From Triticum aestivum (lineage: Eukaryota; Streptophyta; Magnoliopsida; Poales; Poaceae), in the NCBI RefSeq assembly GCF_018294505.1, contig NC_057798.1:369436199-369500198 (forward strand): DNA of 64,000 nucleotides, in the 5' to 3' direction. The position numbers and the translations under genes were made by a program. This document shows positions 22,601-32,904 of this stretch, piece by piece. Every line of letters starts with the position of its first letter. Position 1 is the stretch's first letter. The notes under the pieces were generated by a model. That model saw only the letters and a program-made list of their open reading frames with translations. It had not been told where the DNA came from and ran no database searches.

Positions 22601-23791
22601 TGTCCGCGGAAAAGGACTTCTGGGTTGCCTGTACAGTTCATAGACAAGTGAAAGTGGATACTCTAAAATATGCAAGATAAGCGTGAGTGCTATGGATGGC
22701 GTTCTCGTAGGGAGACGGGAGCGGATCCATAGTGGTGTATTGATATGGTGAATATGTGGACTCGTGTGCGCCACCTAAAAAGAGTTACTTGTAGTCGTAG
22801 TTCAGGATAGCCACCGAGTCAAAGCTAGCTTGCTGCAGTTAAACCCCACCATCCCCTTTGTTGATAATGATGCATATGTAGTTAGTTCTGATGTAAGTCT
22901 TGCTGGGTACATTTGTACTCACGTTTGCCTATTTTATGTTTTTGCAGAGAGACTTCAGTCTCACTAGTAGTTTCGCGTGGACTTCGACATATAGCTTGTT
23001 ACCTCAGCTACGATCTTGTGCCCTCGGCAGGATCTGGTAGACAGTCAGGCTTCTCAGCCTTTTTCATTTATAGATGTATGTACTCAAACATGATAGCTTC
23101 CGCTTGTGTTTTGACTTGTATGCTCTAAATGTTGGGTCATGAGACCCATGTTTGTAATATCTCGCTCCTCGGAGCCTATTGAATAAATACTTGAGTCGTA
23201 GAGTCATGTTGTGATGCCATGTTGTATTTGCACATATCGAGCATATTGTGTGTATGTTATTGAAATGCTTGGTATGTGTGGGATCTGACTATCTAGTTGT
23301 TTATCCTTGGTAGCCTCTCTTACCGGGAAATGTCTCCTAGTGCTTCCACTGAGCCATGGTAGCTTGCTACTGCTCCGGAACACTTAGGCTGGCTGGCATG
23401 TGTCCTTCTTCGTTCATGTGTCTGTCCCTTCGGGGAAATGTCACGTGATGAATACCGGAGTCCTGTTAGCCCGCTAAAGCCCGGTTCACCGGAGTCTTGC
23501 TAGCCCAGTGCTACAGCCTGGATTCACTCGCTGATGACCGACACGTTCGATGTTGGGTCATGGATGCCTGTCCCTGTAAGTTTGTGCCACTTTGGGTTTA
23601 CGACTAGCCATGTCAGCCTGGGCTCCTTATCATATGGATGCTAGAGACACTATCATATACGTGTGCCAAAAGACGCAAACAGTCCCGGGCAAACGTAAGG
23701 CGACACCTGTGGGAATACCATGCGTGAGGCCGCAAAGTGATATGAGGTGTTACATGCTAGGTCGATGTGTCATTGAGTCGGGGTCCTGACA
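19608..23791 (+). repeat. Right LTR of the first gypsy-type element
   Basis: Same length and ends as the left LTR, with scattered substitutions, more frequent in the GC-rich block (20070-21000). It is followed by CCGAT, the presumed target duplication. Confidence 0.9.
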
Positions 23792-23986
23792 CCGATTCAC
23801 CCCCGCCGTTGTTCATGGCACCGGAGCGGCTCCAACTTCGGATCCGTCCAGAGTCCTGGCGCTGCTTCCCCATAGCCGTCGACCGTCAAGACATCCCTCT
23901 TTCCTTGTCGCCGGTCGCCACCGCAACCGCGTCGGCCTCACCGACTCGGTAGCTGGACCTGCCTACTTCACCATGCCGCCAGATAG

Positions 23987-24602
23987 GTCGCACCCTCATC
24001 ACAAATCACTTTATTTAGACGTCAGTTCTCTGAATTTTTATTCAGGGCCAATCGATTCCCAATGGGAAGCAGCACCCCTCGAGGCGGCGGAGCTCCTAGG
24101 CTGCCGGTTGGCTGGTCTCTAACATAAGGGTGCGAGGCCACAAGTTCGCCGCGGAAGCAGCGCTTAGATGGCTATCTTTTAGAGTTGCATGGGTTGAAGG
24201 TACTGCCGCCGCCGGATCTGGATGACAGTGAGTCTTTGTGGATTGGCCCGGGGCGGCGCAACCACGGCAGTGCGGTGGGGCGGGGAGCAGGGTTTTGGCC
24301 GGGGCCACAGACGGCGGAGGCAGGCTGCTCTGCCGTTGTTCGCTGGCTCTTCGGGGAAGATTCTGAACACTGTCAGCCAGGAGGCACAAGACGGCCATCA
24401 AGCCATCCGACGTAGATCGGACAATACTAAAATAAAATAAAATCGGGTGACCCCAATTTAGTCTTCAGTCAACAGACGTGTGACCACTCTCGTACCTTGT
24501 TGTTGAACTCTTAGTGTATTTCTTCAGATCAAAGAGATATGTCATTCTTAACATTATGCATTATCTACATCTTCACACACACTGTTTTCCGACTCACCGC
24601 AG
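23987..24602 (+). other. Intron A-B with a GC-rich insert
   Basis: After the exon A donor (ATAG/GTCGCACC) the sequence is intron-like. 24060-24420 is a GC-rich block with short ORFs in several frames, ending in AATAAAATAAAATC, which could be the tail of a 3'-truncated retroposon or a captured fragment. I could not assign it. An alternative acceptor (CACCGCAG at 24602) exists, but the one at 24630 keeps the frame. Confidence 0.35.
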
Positions 24603-24674
24603 CTGCTCCAACAAGGGAAGCATACACCAGAAGGGAGCTATAATCCCCACTCAACAGTTCCCTGCATCGGATGC

Positions 24675-26338
24675 TGTAGGACCATGAAGTATGTCTAGAG
24701 GGGGGGGGTGATTAGACTACTTGACCAATAAAAACTTAACCTTTTCCCAATTTTAGAGTTTGGCAAATTTTAGCTATTTTAGGACAAGTCAAGTAATCAT
24801 CACACAATACAAGCAAGCATGCAAACAGTGTATAGGCGGCGGAAATTAAAGCATGCAACTTGCAAGAAAGTAAAGGGAAGGGTTTGGAGGATTCAAACGC
24901 AATTGGAGACACAGATGTTTTTGGCGTGGTTCCGATAGCTGGTGCTATCGTACATCCACGTTGATCGAGACTTCAACCCACGAAGGGTAACGGCTGCACG
25001 AGTACACGGAGGGCTCCACCCACGAAGGGTCCACGAAGAAGCAACCTTTTCTATCCCACCATGGCCGTCGCCCAAGAAGGACTTGCCTCACTAGCGGTAG
25101 ATCTTCACGTAGTAGGCGATCTCCTTGCCCTTACAAACTCCTTGGTTCAACTCCACAATCTTGTCGGAGGCTCCCAAGTGACACCTAGCCAATCTAGGAG
25201 ACACCACTCTCCAAGAAGTAACAAATGGTGCGTTGATGATGAACTCCTTGCTCTTGTGCTTCAAATGATAGTCTCCCCAACACTCAAAACTCTCTCATAG
25301 GATTTGGATCTGGTGGAAAGAGGGTTTGAGTGGAAAGCAACTTGGGGAAGGCTAGAGATCAAGAATCATATGGTAGGAATGGAATATCTTGGCCTCAACA
25401 CATGAGTAGGTGGTTCTCTCTCAGAAATGGTAAGTTGGAAGTGTAGGTTTAGTATGATGGCTCTCTCCACGAATGAAGAGGAGGTGGAGGGGTATATATA
25501 GCCTCCACACAAAATCTAACCGTTACACACAATTTACCAAACTCGGTCGGACCGATTTAGTAAACCTAGTGACCGTTAGTGATTTTTGATGGGACCAACA
25601 TGCATCTCGGTGAGACCGATTCTATTAGGGTTAGGGCATAACGTAATCTCGGTAAGACCGATTACACAAACTCGGTAAGACCGATTTTGGTAATAAGCTT
25701 TCCAAAGAGTTGGTCAGGTAAACTCGGTGGGACCGATTTGCTCTTTTCGGTGAGACCGAAATGTTACAAAAAGGAAACAGAGAGTTTACATTGCAATCTC
25801 GGTGGGACCGATCGCTCACTTCGGTTAGACCGAAACGTTACGAAGGGAAACAAAGAGATTACAATCCCATCTCGGTGAGACCGAGATCCCTATCGGTAAG
25901 ACCGATTTGCTTATGGTTTGTGGCAGTGGCTATGATTTTTGGAATCGGTGGCGCTGGATAGGAAGAATCAGTGTGACCGATTTTGGCTTTAGGTTTAGGT
26001 CATTTGTGGATGTTGGAAAGTAGTTGAGGGTTTTGGAGCATATCACTAAGCACATGAAGCAAGAGGCTCATTAAGCAACACCTCATCCCTTCTTGATAGT
26101 ATTGGCTTTTCCTATAGACTCAATGTGATCTTGGATCACTAAAATGTAAAATGAAGAGTCTTGAGCTTTTGAGCTTGAGCCAATCCTTTGTCCTTAGTAT
26201 TTTGAGGGATTTACTTTCATCATCCATGCCATGCCATTCATTGAGCTTTCTGAAACAATAGTCTTGGAATAGCATTAGCTCGATGAGCTATATGTTGTTA
26301 AGAATTACCAAAACCACCTAGGGATAGTTGCACTTTCA
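24675..26338 (-). repeat. 3' LTR of the Sirevirus-type element
   Basis: 1664 bp, ends TGTAGG...CTTTCA on the plus strand. A TATA element (minus strand) lies at 25493-25500, and upstream of it on the minus strand is an array of near-palindromes of the form CTCGGTNNGACCGAG (25550-25985). Confidence 0.93.
25550..25985. promoter_or_regulatory. Near-palindrome array CTCGGTNNGACCGA in U3 (3' LTR)
   Basis: About eleven copies of TCGGT-(2)-GACCGA variants, such as CTCGGTGAGACCGAG and TTCGGTTAGACCGAA, spaced 17-50 bp. On the minus strand they lie just upstream of the TATA element, where transcriptional control would be expected. Palindromic arrays in the regulatory part of LTRs have been described for maize Sireviruses. 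Confidence 0.85.
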
Positions 26339-26340
26339 AT

Positions 26341-26352
26341 CTCCCCCTTTTT
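26341..26352 (-). other. Polypurine tract at the 3' LTR
   Basis: Minus strand AAAAAGGGGGAG, two bases before the 3' LTR. Further GGGGGAG copies at 26453-26447 and 26795-26789 match the multi-tract arrangement reported for Sireviruses. Confidence 0.85.
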
Positions 26353-26850
26353 GGTAACTGATGACAACATATAGATCAAAGCTTCGAAAAATGATAATAA
26401 CATTTAAATAACATCGTCGCTTTGAGAAGTATGTGATAAGCAAGAGCTCCCCCTAAATTTGTGCATAGTTTTAGATTTCCTTTGGACTGCAAATGCACAA
26501 TGAATTAGGCTCATGGGTTACTCTTCCATGTCACATACAACTTGGTGGAGTGCTCAAAATAATAGACAATGAATACATGCACTCATCACCAAGCATAGTG
26601 AGTGATCACATAAGATAGATAAGATAATATCAAGCATGCATAAGTGTAGCTTATGATCAAACACATGATCATCAATGTCTCACAAGCATAGTATCTCAAC
26701 CAAAAAGCAAACAAAGATAAACACACCAAAAGCAAGAGAGAACAAAGGCAACGCTCTCTCTCTCGAAGCCTATGATCTATAAATTTTTCTCCCCCTTTGG
26801 CAACAAGTTACCAAAAAGTTCATAGAAAATGCATAGTGCTAGATTGACTC

Positions 26851-28887
26851 TCAGGCTTGATCTTCCAGTGGTGGTGTCCTGATGACTCCAAGGACAAAGG
26901 CTTCAGTTGATGTAGAGGGTGCTGGAGTTGATGCTGAAGCTGGTTGCACTGGAGCTGAAGGGGCAGTAGCTGGTGCTGAAGTTGTTGCTCTAGTGTCTTT
27001 CACTGGCTCTGCAACTGACCTCTGCGCTCTGGGCACTCTGGCAAACACATTGGTGGTTGTCTTGCCCTTCCTCTCCTGCATGTCATCCTGCAGCTGCTCC
27101 ACAACTGACTGAATCTCAGGTACCTTGACATCTAGATCATAGAATTTTTGTTCCATGATTCTCTCCAGGCTCTCCTGGTTTTGAGTTAGGGTGGCCAACC
27201 CCTTCTCAATCCTCAGAGATGATGTTATCAAGTAACCAAGCTGCTCCTGTTTGGTTTTCAAGAAATATTCAGATGCCTCCTCTTGAGTTGGCATCTTGGC
27301 AGCCTTCTCCTTCCTTGCCTTTTCTTTCTTCTCCTGAGCTTGAACTGATGATGGATCATCTTCATTCATGACAACCTCATTGTCCTCAAAGTCTGGATAA
27401 AGTGGAAAGTGTTCCTTATCCAACTGATATTTGCCAGTTCCCATCTTTGAGTTGATCAATTCCTGAATCTGAGGTGTATATCCACAACTCCTCTTCTGAT
27501 CTGCTGTAGTCCTCTTGATAATTTCAACCATAAGGCTCATGACTTTAAATTTTCGTGGCACATCAAATAAATGCAACATGTTGATGGCATGCCCTCTGAT
27601 CATGTTATGGTCACCTGACTTGGGCAACAGAGTGTGCCTCAGAATCCAATTGATAGTAGCCAGCCCTGACAGGAGAAAGTGGACTGATCCAAAAGAGAAA
27701 GTCTCTAGTGCTTTGTCTGGGATCTCCTTGTACATGTGAGCCATGGTATTGTGTCCCATCTTCTTCTTTGCATAAATGTCCATATCATCATCATTTTCCT
27801 TTGGGGCATTTTCTTCAACAGTGGATCGGTACCTTGTACCTTCAGACATCCAAACAATTCTCCCATCTGGGTAAAAATGTGCTGTGGAGTAGAATTGCAT
27901 GACAAGTTCATCATTCCAATTTGTGAGCATTTGCCCAACAAAATCTGCAACTCCACAACCAACAAAGCTGTCTTGCACTCCAGGATAGTGATGTTCATTC
28001 TCCTTGATGAATTTCCAGTCAGCCCACCTCATGTCACAAACTATGGGCTTCTTGTCCAATAAGATTGTCTCATAGAAGTCCTGCTGTTCCTTTGTATGGA
28101 ACCTGTAATCAACAGCAGTTCTTCTCCTTATGGCATATGGATCTGCCATTCTCCACAGTCTCAGCCCTGAATCCTTCCTGATTTTCATGTCCTCAGCCAC
28201 AGGATGGGCATCATTGTGGTCTGGTATCTTGGGCTTGAGCTTTCTTAGAACCTGCCCTTCTTCATCTTCCTCCTCAGCAACATTGGGCACCGGGGCCTTG
28301 TTCTTCTCAGCAGCTGGAATACTCCTGGTATTCCTCTTTGGTGCAGACTTGGCCTTGGGGGTAGCTTTGGGTGCTTCCTTGGGCTTAGATGTTGCAGCCC
28401 CTGATCTGATTGCATCACCCATAAGCTTAGGTGCCTTTGGTGCTGGTGCAGCAAGCTCTTCCTCTTCCATCATGGAAGGTTGCCCAACAACTCTGGCCAT
28501 GGTCTTCTTGACCCTTTCCTTCCTCTTCTTGCTTTCATCAGCTGGCTCTTTGGGATCAGGATTTTCAGGCAGTTGAGTTGATGCTCTGGCCTTGGGCATA
28601 GGTTGCCTTCTTGCAGGCCTTTTAATCTTCATGCCTGGCTTTATATCCTTTACTGAGCCATATTCCTTCTTGAGCACCACTTTCTTGGAAGTAGCCTCAT
28701 CTTCCTCAGCCTTGTAGTCTTCATCCTCTGAATCTGAAGTTCTTTTCCTCCTTTGCCTAGTTGCAGCCTTAGGCAAATTGCTAGGAGTACTTCCGCACCA
28801 TTCATCTGAAGTACTGGAGGGACTAGTGCCCTCACTCAAGTCCATCTGCTCTTCTGGCCTGTTCTGGCTGTCACTTTGATCAGACAT
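26851..28887 (-). CDS. Extra 678-residue Sirevirus-associated protein, function unknown
   Basis: Intact ORF, ATG at 28887 (MSDQSDSQNRPEEQ), TGA or equivalent stop at 26851. Residues 1-215 are low-complexity, with acidic and Lys/Ala/Pro-rich stretches including NLS-like runs (RQRRKR; KKRKERVKK). Residues about 245-480 are globular, with conserved-looking motifs such as RWADWKFI, HYPGV, FYSTAHFYPDGRIVWMSEGTRY and HNMIRGHAINML. They resemble what databases call a putative plant transposon protein domain (a memory match, not a search). Residues about 510-620 are helical and coiled-coil-like (QEKKEKARKEKAAK; SLERIMEQKFYDLDVK). The C-terminus is Ala/Pro/Ser/Thr-rich. There is no signal peptide or membrane helix, so it does not look like an envelope-like protein. 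Its intact frame contrasts with the ruined gag. Confidence 0.85.
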   Translation of the reverse strand: MSDQSDSQNRPEEQMDLSEGTSPSSTSDEWCGSTPSNLPKAATRQRRKRTSDSEDEDYKAEEDEATSKKVVLKKEYGSVKDIKPGMKIKRPARRQPMPKARASTQLPENPDPKEPADESKKRKERVKKTMARVVGQPSMMEEEELAAPAPKAPKLMGDAIRSGAATSKPKEAPKATPKAKSAPKRNTRSIPAAEKNKAPVPNVAEEEDEEGQVLRKLKPKIPDHNDAHPVAEDMKIRKDSGLRLWRMADPYAIRRRTAVDYRFHTKEQQDFYETILLDKKPIVCDMRWADWKFIKENEHHYPGVQDSFVGCGVADFVGQMLTNWNDELVMQFYSTAHFYPDGRIVWMSEGTRYRSTVEENAPKENDDDMDIYAKKKMGHNTMAHMYKEIPDKALETFSFGSVHFLLSGLATINWILRHTLLPKSGDHNMIRGHAINMLHLFDVPRKFKVMSLMVEIIKRTTADQKRSCGYTPQIQELINSKMGTGKYQLDKEHFPLYPDFEDNEVVMNEDDPSSVQAQEKKEKARKEKAAKMPTQEEASEYFLKTKQEQLGYLITSSLRIEKGLATLTQNQESLERIMEQKFYDLDVKVPEIQSVVEQLQDDMQERKGKTTTNVFARVPRAQRSVAEPVKDTRATTSAPATAPSAPVQPASASTPAPSTSTEAFVLGVIRTPPLEDQA

Positions 28888-30641
28888 ACTACAAAAGCTG
28901 ACTGCTGACCCTGTGAAGAGTTATAGATGAGATAGAAAAGATGAGCATCACAAAATGCAGAGGTTTTTGCAAAAGAATGACTCAAAAGTTCAGTTTTAGT
29001 TTTCCACAGAAAGCATTTCGGATCCATCGATTTTCAAACTCGGTGATACCGAAGCAGTTTTAGAACCTAAACTGATGATCTCGGTTAGACCGAGTTTCAG
29101 TTCGGTGGAACCGAGACTGCTAGGGTTTCACAGAATCCTCAAATCGGTTGCACCGATTAGTAATTCTCGGTTAGATCGAGAGTCACTAGTGCAATGGCAT
29201 AAGCCAAATCGGTGAGACCGAGTTTTTCAACTCGGTGGGTCCGAGATGGTTTCGGCGGAAACCTAAACCTAAAAATTCGAATCACATCTAATCTATGATC
29301 TACTTTGGCTGGATAGAAGGGTTTCAATTGTGGCAAGAATCAATATGAAAGCAATGTGCTAGGAATCAGACGTGGATAGCACAAAGATCAAGTCCATACC
29401 CTAACTTGGCGGCGGACTTGCTATGGCGGCAACAGCGGGGACGAAATCCGTTGACGGCGGCGAAGACCAGCGATAGGAGGCTGCTGGCGACGAGGAGATG
29501 ATCCGGAGACCACGATGGCAGAGCGAGCTGTTGCGCGGGCGAAGGTTTTCGGAGAAATTTCCAAAATTTTGCCCGTGGCTATATATAGCCCGACCCTGTC
29601 GGTGTGACCGAGTGGAACAACTCGGTGGCACCAAGATGCATAACTGTGTTCAGTTACAGCAAATCGGTGAGACCGAAAAGTTCAAATCGGTTGCACCGAG
29701 ATTGAAAACTTAGATCAACTTGATGATCTTGGTAGGACCGAAATTGAAGGATCGGTCAGACCGAGAATCACTAAGAGGTTTTGGAAGTTTAAGTCTATGA
29801 CGAATCGGGGACTTCGAGTGCTCCTCACGTAGAGTGGTTCAAATCTGACTTGATCAAATTTTGTGATGTAGCATGAATAGAGTTTGAGATGAGAAAAGCA
29901 TAGATAGCTAAAGAAGGTTCTTAGGCATTCTTGTCCATCCACTTGGCACAAAGAAAGGAACCAAACAATCAAAACAACAAGTGGATGTCCTTGAATGAGT
30001 AAAATATGCACCAACATGCTCACACAATAAGATGGCAATTGAAATATGTGGCAAAGCATGCACAACCAATTCTAGCATCTATCAAACAATTGGCGATGAC
30101 TAGGTCATCTATATATGAGTATATTGACTTAGGAGTCAAATGAGAACATTTGATCATAGGTCATACTCATCGTTTAAGCTCAAGTGGGGTTACCACTTTT
30201 ACATAATGCATTAATGTGTTAACACCATTAGAGTTGCTTTGACTCAGTTCTTTAGAGTTAAGCTCCCCCTAGATGTGAGATCCCCCCTTAGAGGGATGAA
30301 CTAACCTTGGGTTTTGTCGATGATGACTTCATGTAGGTGTTGAAGATGTAGATGCTCAATGTTGATGTAGATCATTTGGAGCAATCCTTTGGAGTGAGTA
30401 GCACTTTCAACTTACCTACATGGGTTAGTCCCAGAAGGAACACACAAGAATATCCATAGACATAGAGTGATGCACACACAAGATGATGTCCATGAAAACA
30501 TTAGGTTACCTTGTCCCTTGCCTTACCAACATGAGAGTTTGTGACTCCTTGAACTAGTGCAAGATGTGAAGGTTGATTGCACTTGTTCTTGCCAAAATGA
30601 TATGAGTGAAGAATGTTGGCGGATTCACCCTCAAGAACTCT
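28888..30641 (-). promoter_or_regulatory. Internal LTR-like promoter block between gag and the extra ORF
   Basis: Reading the minus strand, this block has GGGGGAG (30269-30263), then CGGT-(2)-ACCGA near-palindromes (about 29775-29590), then CTATATATAG (29588-29579), then a GC-rich leader (29560-29400), then seven more palindromes (29240-29033), and finally a pyrimidine tract with acceptor CTCTTCACAG (28911), 24 bases before the ATG of the extra ORF. That order (polypurine tract, U3 array, TATA) repeats that of an LTR, but the sequence is not a copy of this element's own LTRs. A spliced transcript that starts here and encodes the downstream ORF is a reasonable inference. Confidence 0.6.
28911..28931 (-). 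other. Splice acceptor upstream of the extra ORF
   Basis: Minus strand: a pyrimidine-rich tract (CTTTTCTATCTCATCTATAA) followed by CTCTTCACAG; AG is at 28912-28911, with the ORF's ATG 24 bases on. It suggests a 5' UTR intron. The donor is uncertain; GTAGGTAAGT near 30416 is a strong candidate. Confidence 0.5.
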
Positions 30642-32819
30642 CTAGTTATTCTTCTTCGGGATCCACATCATCTTGATGGGAATCCTTGGAGTTGTAGTTG
30701 TACTTGATGATGTAGAACTTGACGTAGTCTTGGGGACCCACTTGAACGAGGCTTTAGGTGCTTCTTCAAATGCATCAATCTCTTCTTGAAGTTTGTCCTT
30801 GCCTTTGTTCTTGTGGTCTTGTGGTGGAAGATCATCTTGAGCTTGTGTCCCCTTGAAGGAAGTAGGATCATACTTATCTTGTTGAAGAACAAACTTGTCT
30901 TGGGGTATTGATCTTCTTCCCACTCAACTCCATTGGCGTTGAACTTTCGTTCAAAACCAACACCTTGATTCTTCCGGTGCCTTCCTTGCTTGCGTACAAT
31001 TTCCTCGAATTGCTTACTCCCGGCAAGGCTCTTGTAAACACCTTCCTCTATAATTCCCTTCAATAAACTATTTTCTTGCTCAAGTGTAACTTGGCTAAGA
31101 GAATCATTAGTGGAATCAAGGGAACTACTAGAAGCAACAATATTGGATTTAACATTATTATTGTTACTACTAGAGGAAGTATCTTTCTTGTACTTGTTAC
31201 TAGACTTGACTTGAGGCATGTAATTAGGTAAGAGTAAACGCTTGGCAATGTAAGAAGAATTTTTCTTGCGGAGATCATCACTGATTGCCTTTAAGAACTC
31301 ATGCTCTTGCTCAAGATTGAGCTTTTCAAAGCGTAACTTCTCATGAGCCCTTAAAAGTTCTCGATGATCTTCGAAAATAGTTTCATGAGCCAACTTAAGA
31401 GTGTTTAGTTCTTTAGTTAGAAGCTCAATTTGCTCCTTATCATTGTCATTCGTTTGATTAGCATGATTAATTGACGTTTCATCATAGTATTCATCACTAG
31501 AGTTGTCAACAAGTAAATCATCATCCACAAGCAAGTCATCTTCATCATTATTAAAATCAACATACTCTGGATGTGTTACCTTTGGACCTTTGGCCATGAA
31601 GCATCTTCCAATTCCTTCATTTGGTGAATCAAATAGGTCGTAGGAGTTGGTTGACACAAGTGCTAGACCGGCAACACCTTCATCTTGAGTATATTCGGAG
31701 TCGGAGTGATAGCTTCTCTCGGAGTGTTTGTCGGAGTCGGAGCCGGAAACCCGTTCACCTACATGAGCTTGATGTCTTCATTTTGTGTAGCTCCTTGATG
31801 ACTTGTCCTTCCTTTCCGAATCCTTGCTTCTCCATGAGGGTCTTCGTTCATAACAATCATCTCTACTCCTCCTCTCTCTTGGTGGTGATTCTTCTCTTTT
31901 GCTCCTTCTTCTTGGAGAATCTTCTCTTCTTTTGTAGGGTGCCGTACACTCATTGGAGTAGTGTCCAGGCCTCCCACAATTGTAGCAATTGCGCTCTCGA
32001 CTAGAAGATCTCTTGTCATTGTAAGACCTTGACTTGGAGCTTCTTTCTTTGCTTCTACTCTTGTAGAATTTGTTGAAGTTCTTCACCATTAAGCTCAATT
32101 CTTCATTGAAGGTTTGTTTCTCACTTGATGATGTGGGGGCTTCATTTGAGGCTTTGTAAGCACCACTTGACTTGTTGTGAAGTTCCTCCTTATCCTTGAG
32201 TGACATCTCATGAGCAACAATCCTTCCAATGACTTCCGTTGGCTTGAGATCTTTGTAGTTTGGCATCATTTGGATCAATGTGCACACAGTATCATACTTT
32301 CCATCCAATGCTCTTTGGATTTTCTTGATGATGAATTTGTTGGTCATCTCTTCACTCCCTAAGCCGGCAATCTCATTTGTGATAAGAGCAAGCCTAGAGT
32401 ACATTTCAGCGACACCTTCACCATCCTTCATTTTGAACTTGTCAAGCTGACTTTGGAGCACATCTAACTTGGATTCCTTGACGGACTCGGTACCTTCGTG
32501 CATATCAAATAAAAGTATCCCAAATTTACTTTGCATTCTCAAGACGGCTGATTTTGTTAAATTCTTCGGGGCACAATCCGTTGAAGATGATGTCACATGC
32601 TTGAGCATTGTATTGCAGCATCTTCAATTCTTCCGCATTAGCTTCACGGTTCGGTTCTCTACCATCGAAGAATTCACCTTGCAAGCCAATACAAATAATT
32701 GCCCAAATGGCGGGGTTATGTCCAAGAATATGCATTTTCATCTTATGCTTCCAACTAGCAAAACTAGTACCATCAAAGTAAGGACCTCTATGGTGATAAT
32801 TTCCCTTGCTAGACGCCAT
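30642..32819 (-). pseudogene. Copia-type gag, broken into four frames
   Basis: Structural polyprotein of the Sirevirus-type element; in the family it forms the virus-like particle and binds element RNA. ATG at 32819 (MASSKGNYHHRG). The N-terminal part (to about 32526) and the next frame (32608-31778) carry the copia gag core and one zinc knuckle C-X2-C-X4-H-X4-C (CYNCGRPGHYSNEC) followed by an Arg/Ser/Glu-rich tail. The third frame (31657 to about 30940) encodes an acidic stretch and a coiled-coil-like region (LTKELNTLKLAHE). The fourth (30923-30642) ends in IPIKMMWIPKKNN and a stop, where an intact element would run into the polymerase region. At least three frame changes mean it cannot yield a full-length protein. 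Confidence 0.85.
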
Positions 32820-32890
32820 ACTCTCCTAGGTTGTGAAACCAAGGCTATGACCACCAAAAGCTATGGAAATCAAAGCAAATGGAGACCAAG

Positions 32891-32902
32891 GCTCTGATAC
32901 CA
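32891..32902 (-). other. Primer-binding site (tRNA-iMet type)
   Basis: Minus strand TGGTATCAGAGC, two bases inside the 5' LTR, complementary to the 3' end of initiator tRNA-Met. Confidence 0.92.
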
Positions 32903-32904
32903 CT

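Larger units (their letters stand above)
11446..23791 (+). mobile_element. Gypsy-type LTR retrotransposon with 4.18 kb LTRs and decayed interior
   Basis: Two LTRs (11446-15629 and 19608-23791, both 4184 bp, TGTCACATCC...CTGACA) flank a 3978 bp interior. A primer-binding site matching initiator tRNA-Met (TGGTATCAGAGCC, 15634-15646) follows the left LTR. A weak polypurine tract (TTTAGTAGGGGTGAGT) precedes the right one. The interior has no long ORF. Around 17220-17470, broken frames resemble the start of a gypsy-type reverse transcriptase (SPDRNVEYVIKLV, then KKDD), which sets the class and the plus orientation. The LTRs exceed the coding interior in length, and they differ by a few percent by eye. 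Target duplication: CCGAT on the right; the left copy is in the gap. Confidence 0.88.

Noticed and set aside
25550..25985. CRISPR-like spaced repeats
   Set aside because: The near-palindromes are short and unevenly spaced, lie in a plant LTR, and no cas genes exist here.
28130..28576. 148-codon plus-strand frame, Ser/Leu/Ala-rich
   Set aside because: It lies antisense to the intact 678-codon ORF and mirrors its Lys/Ala/Pro-rich part.
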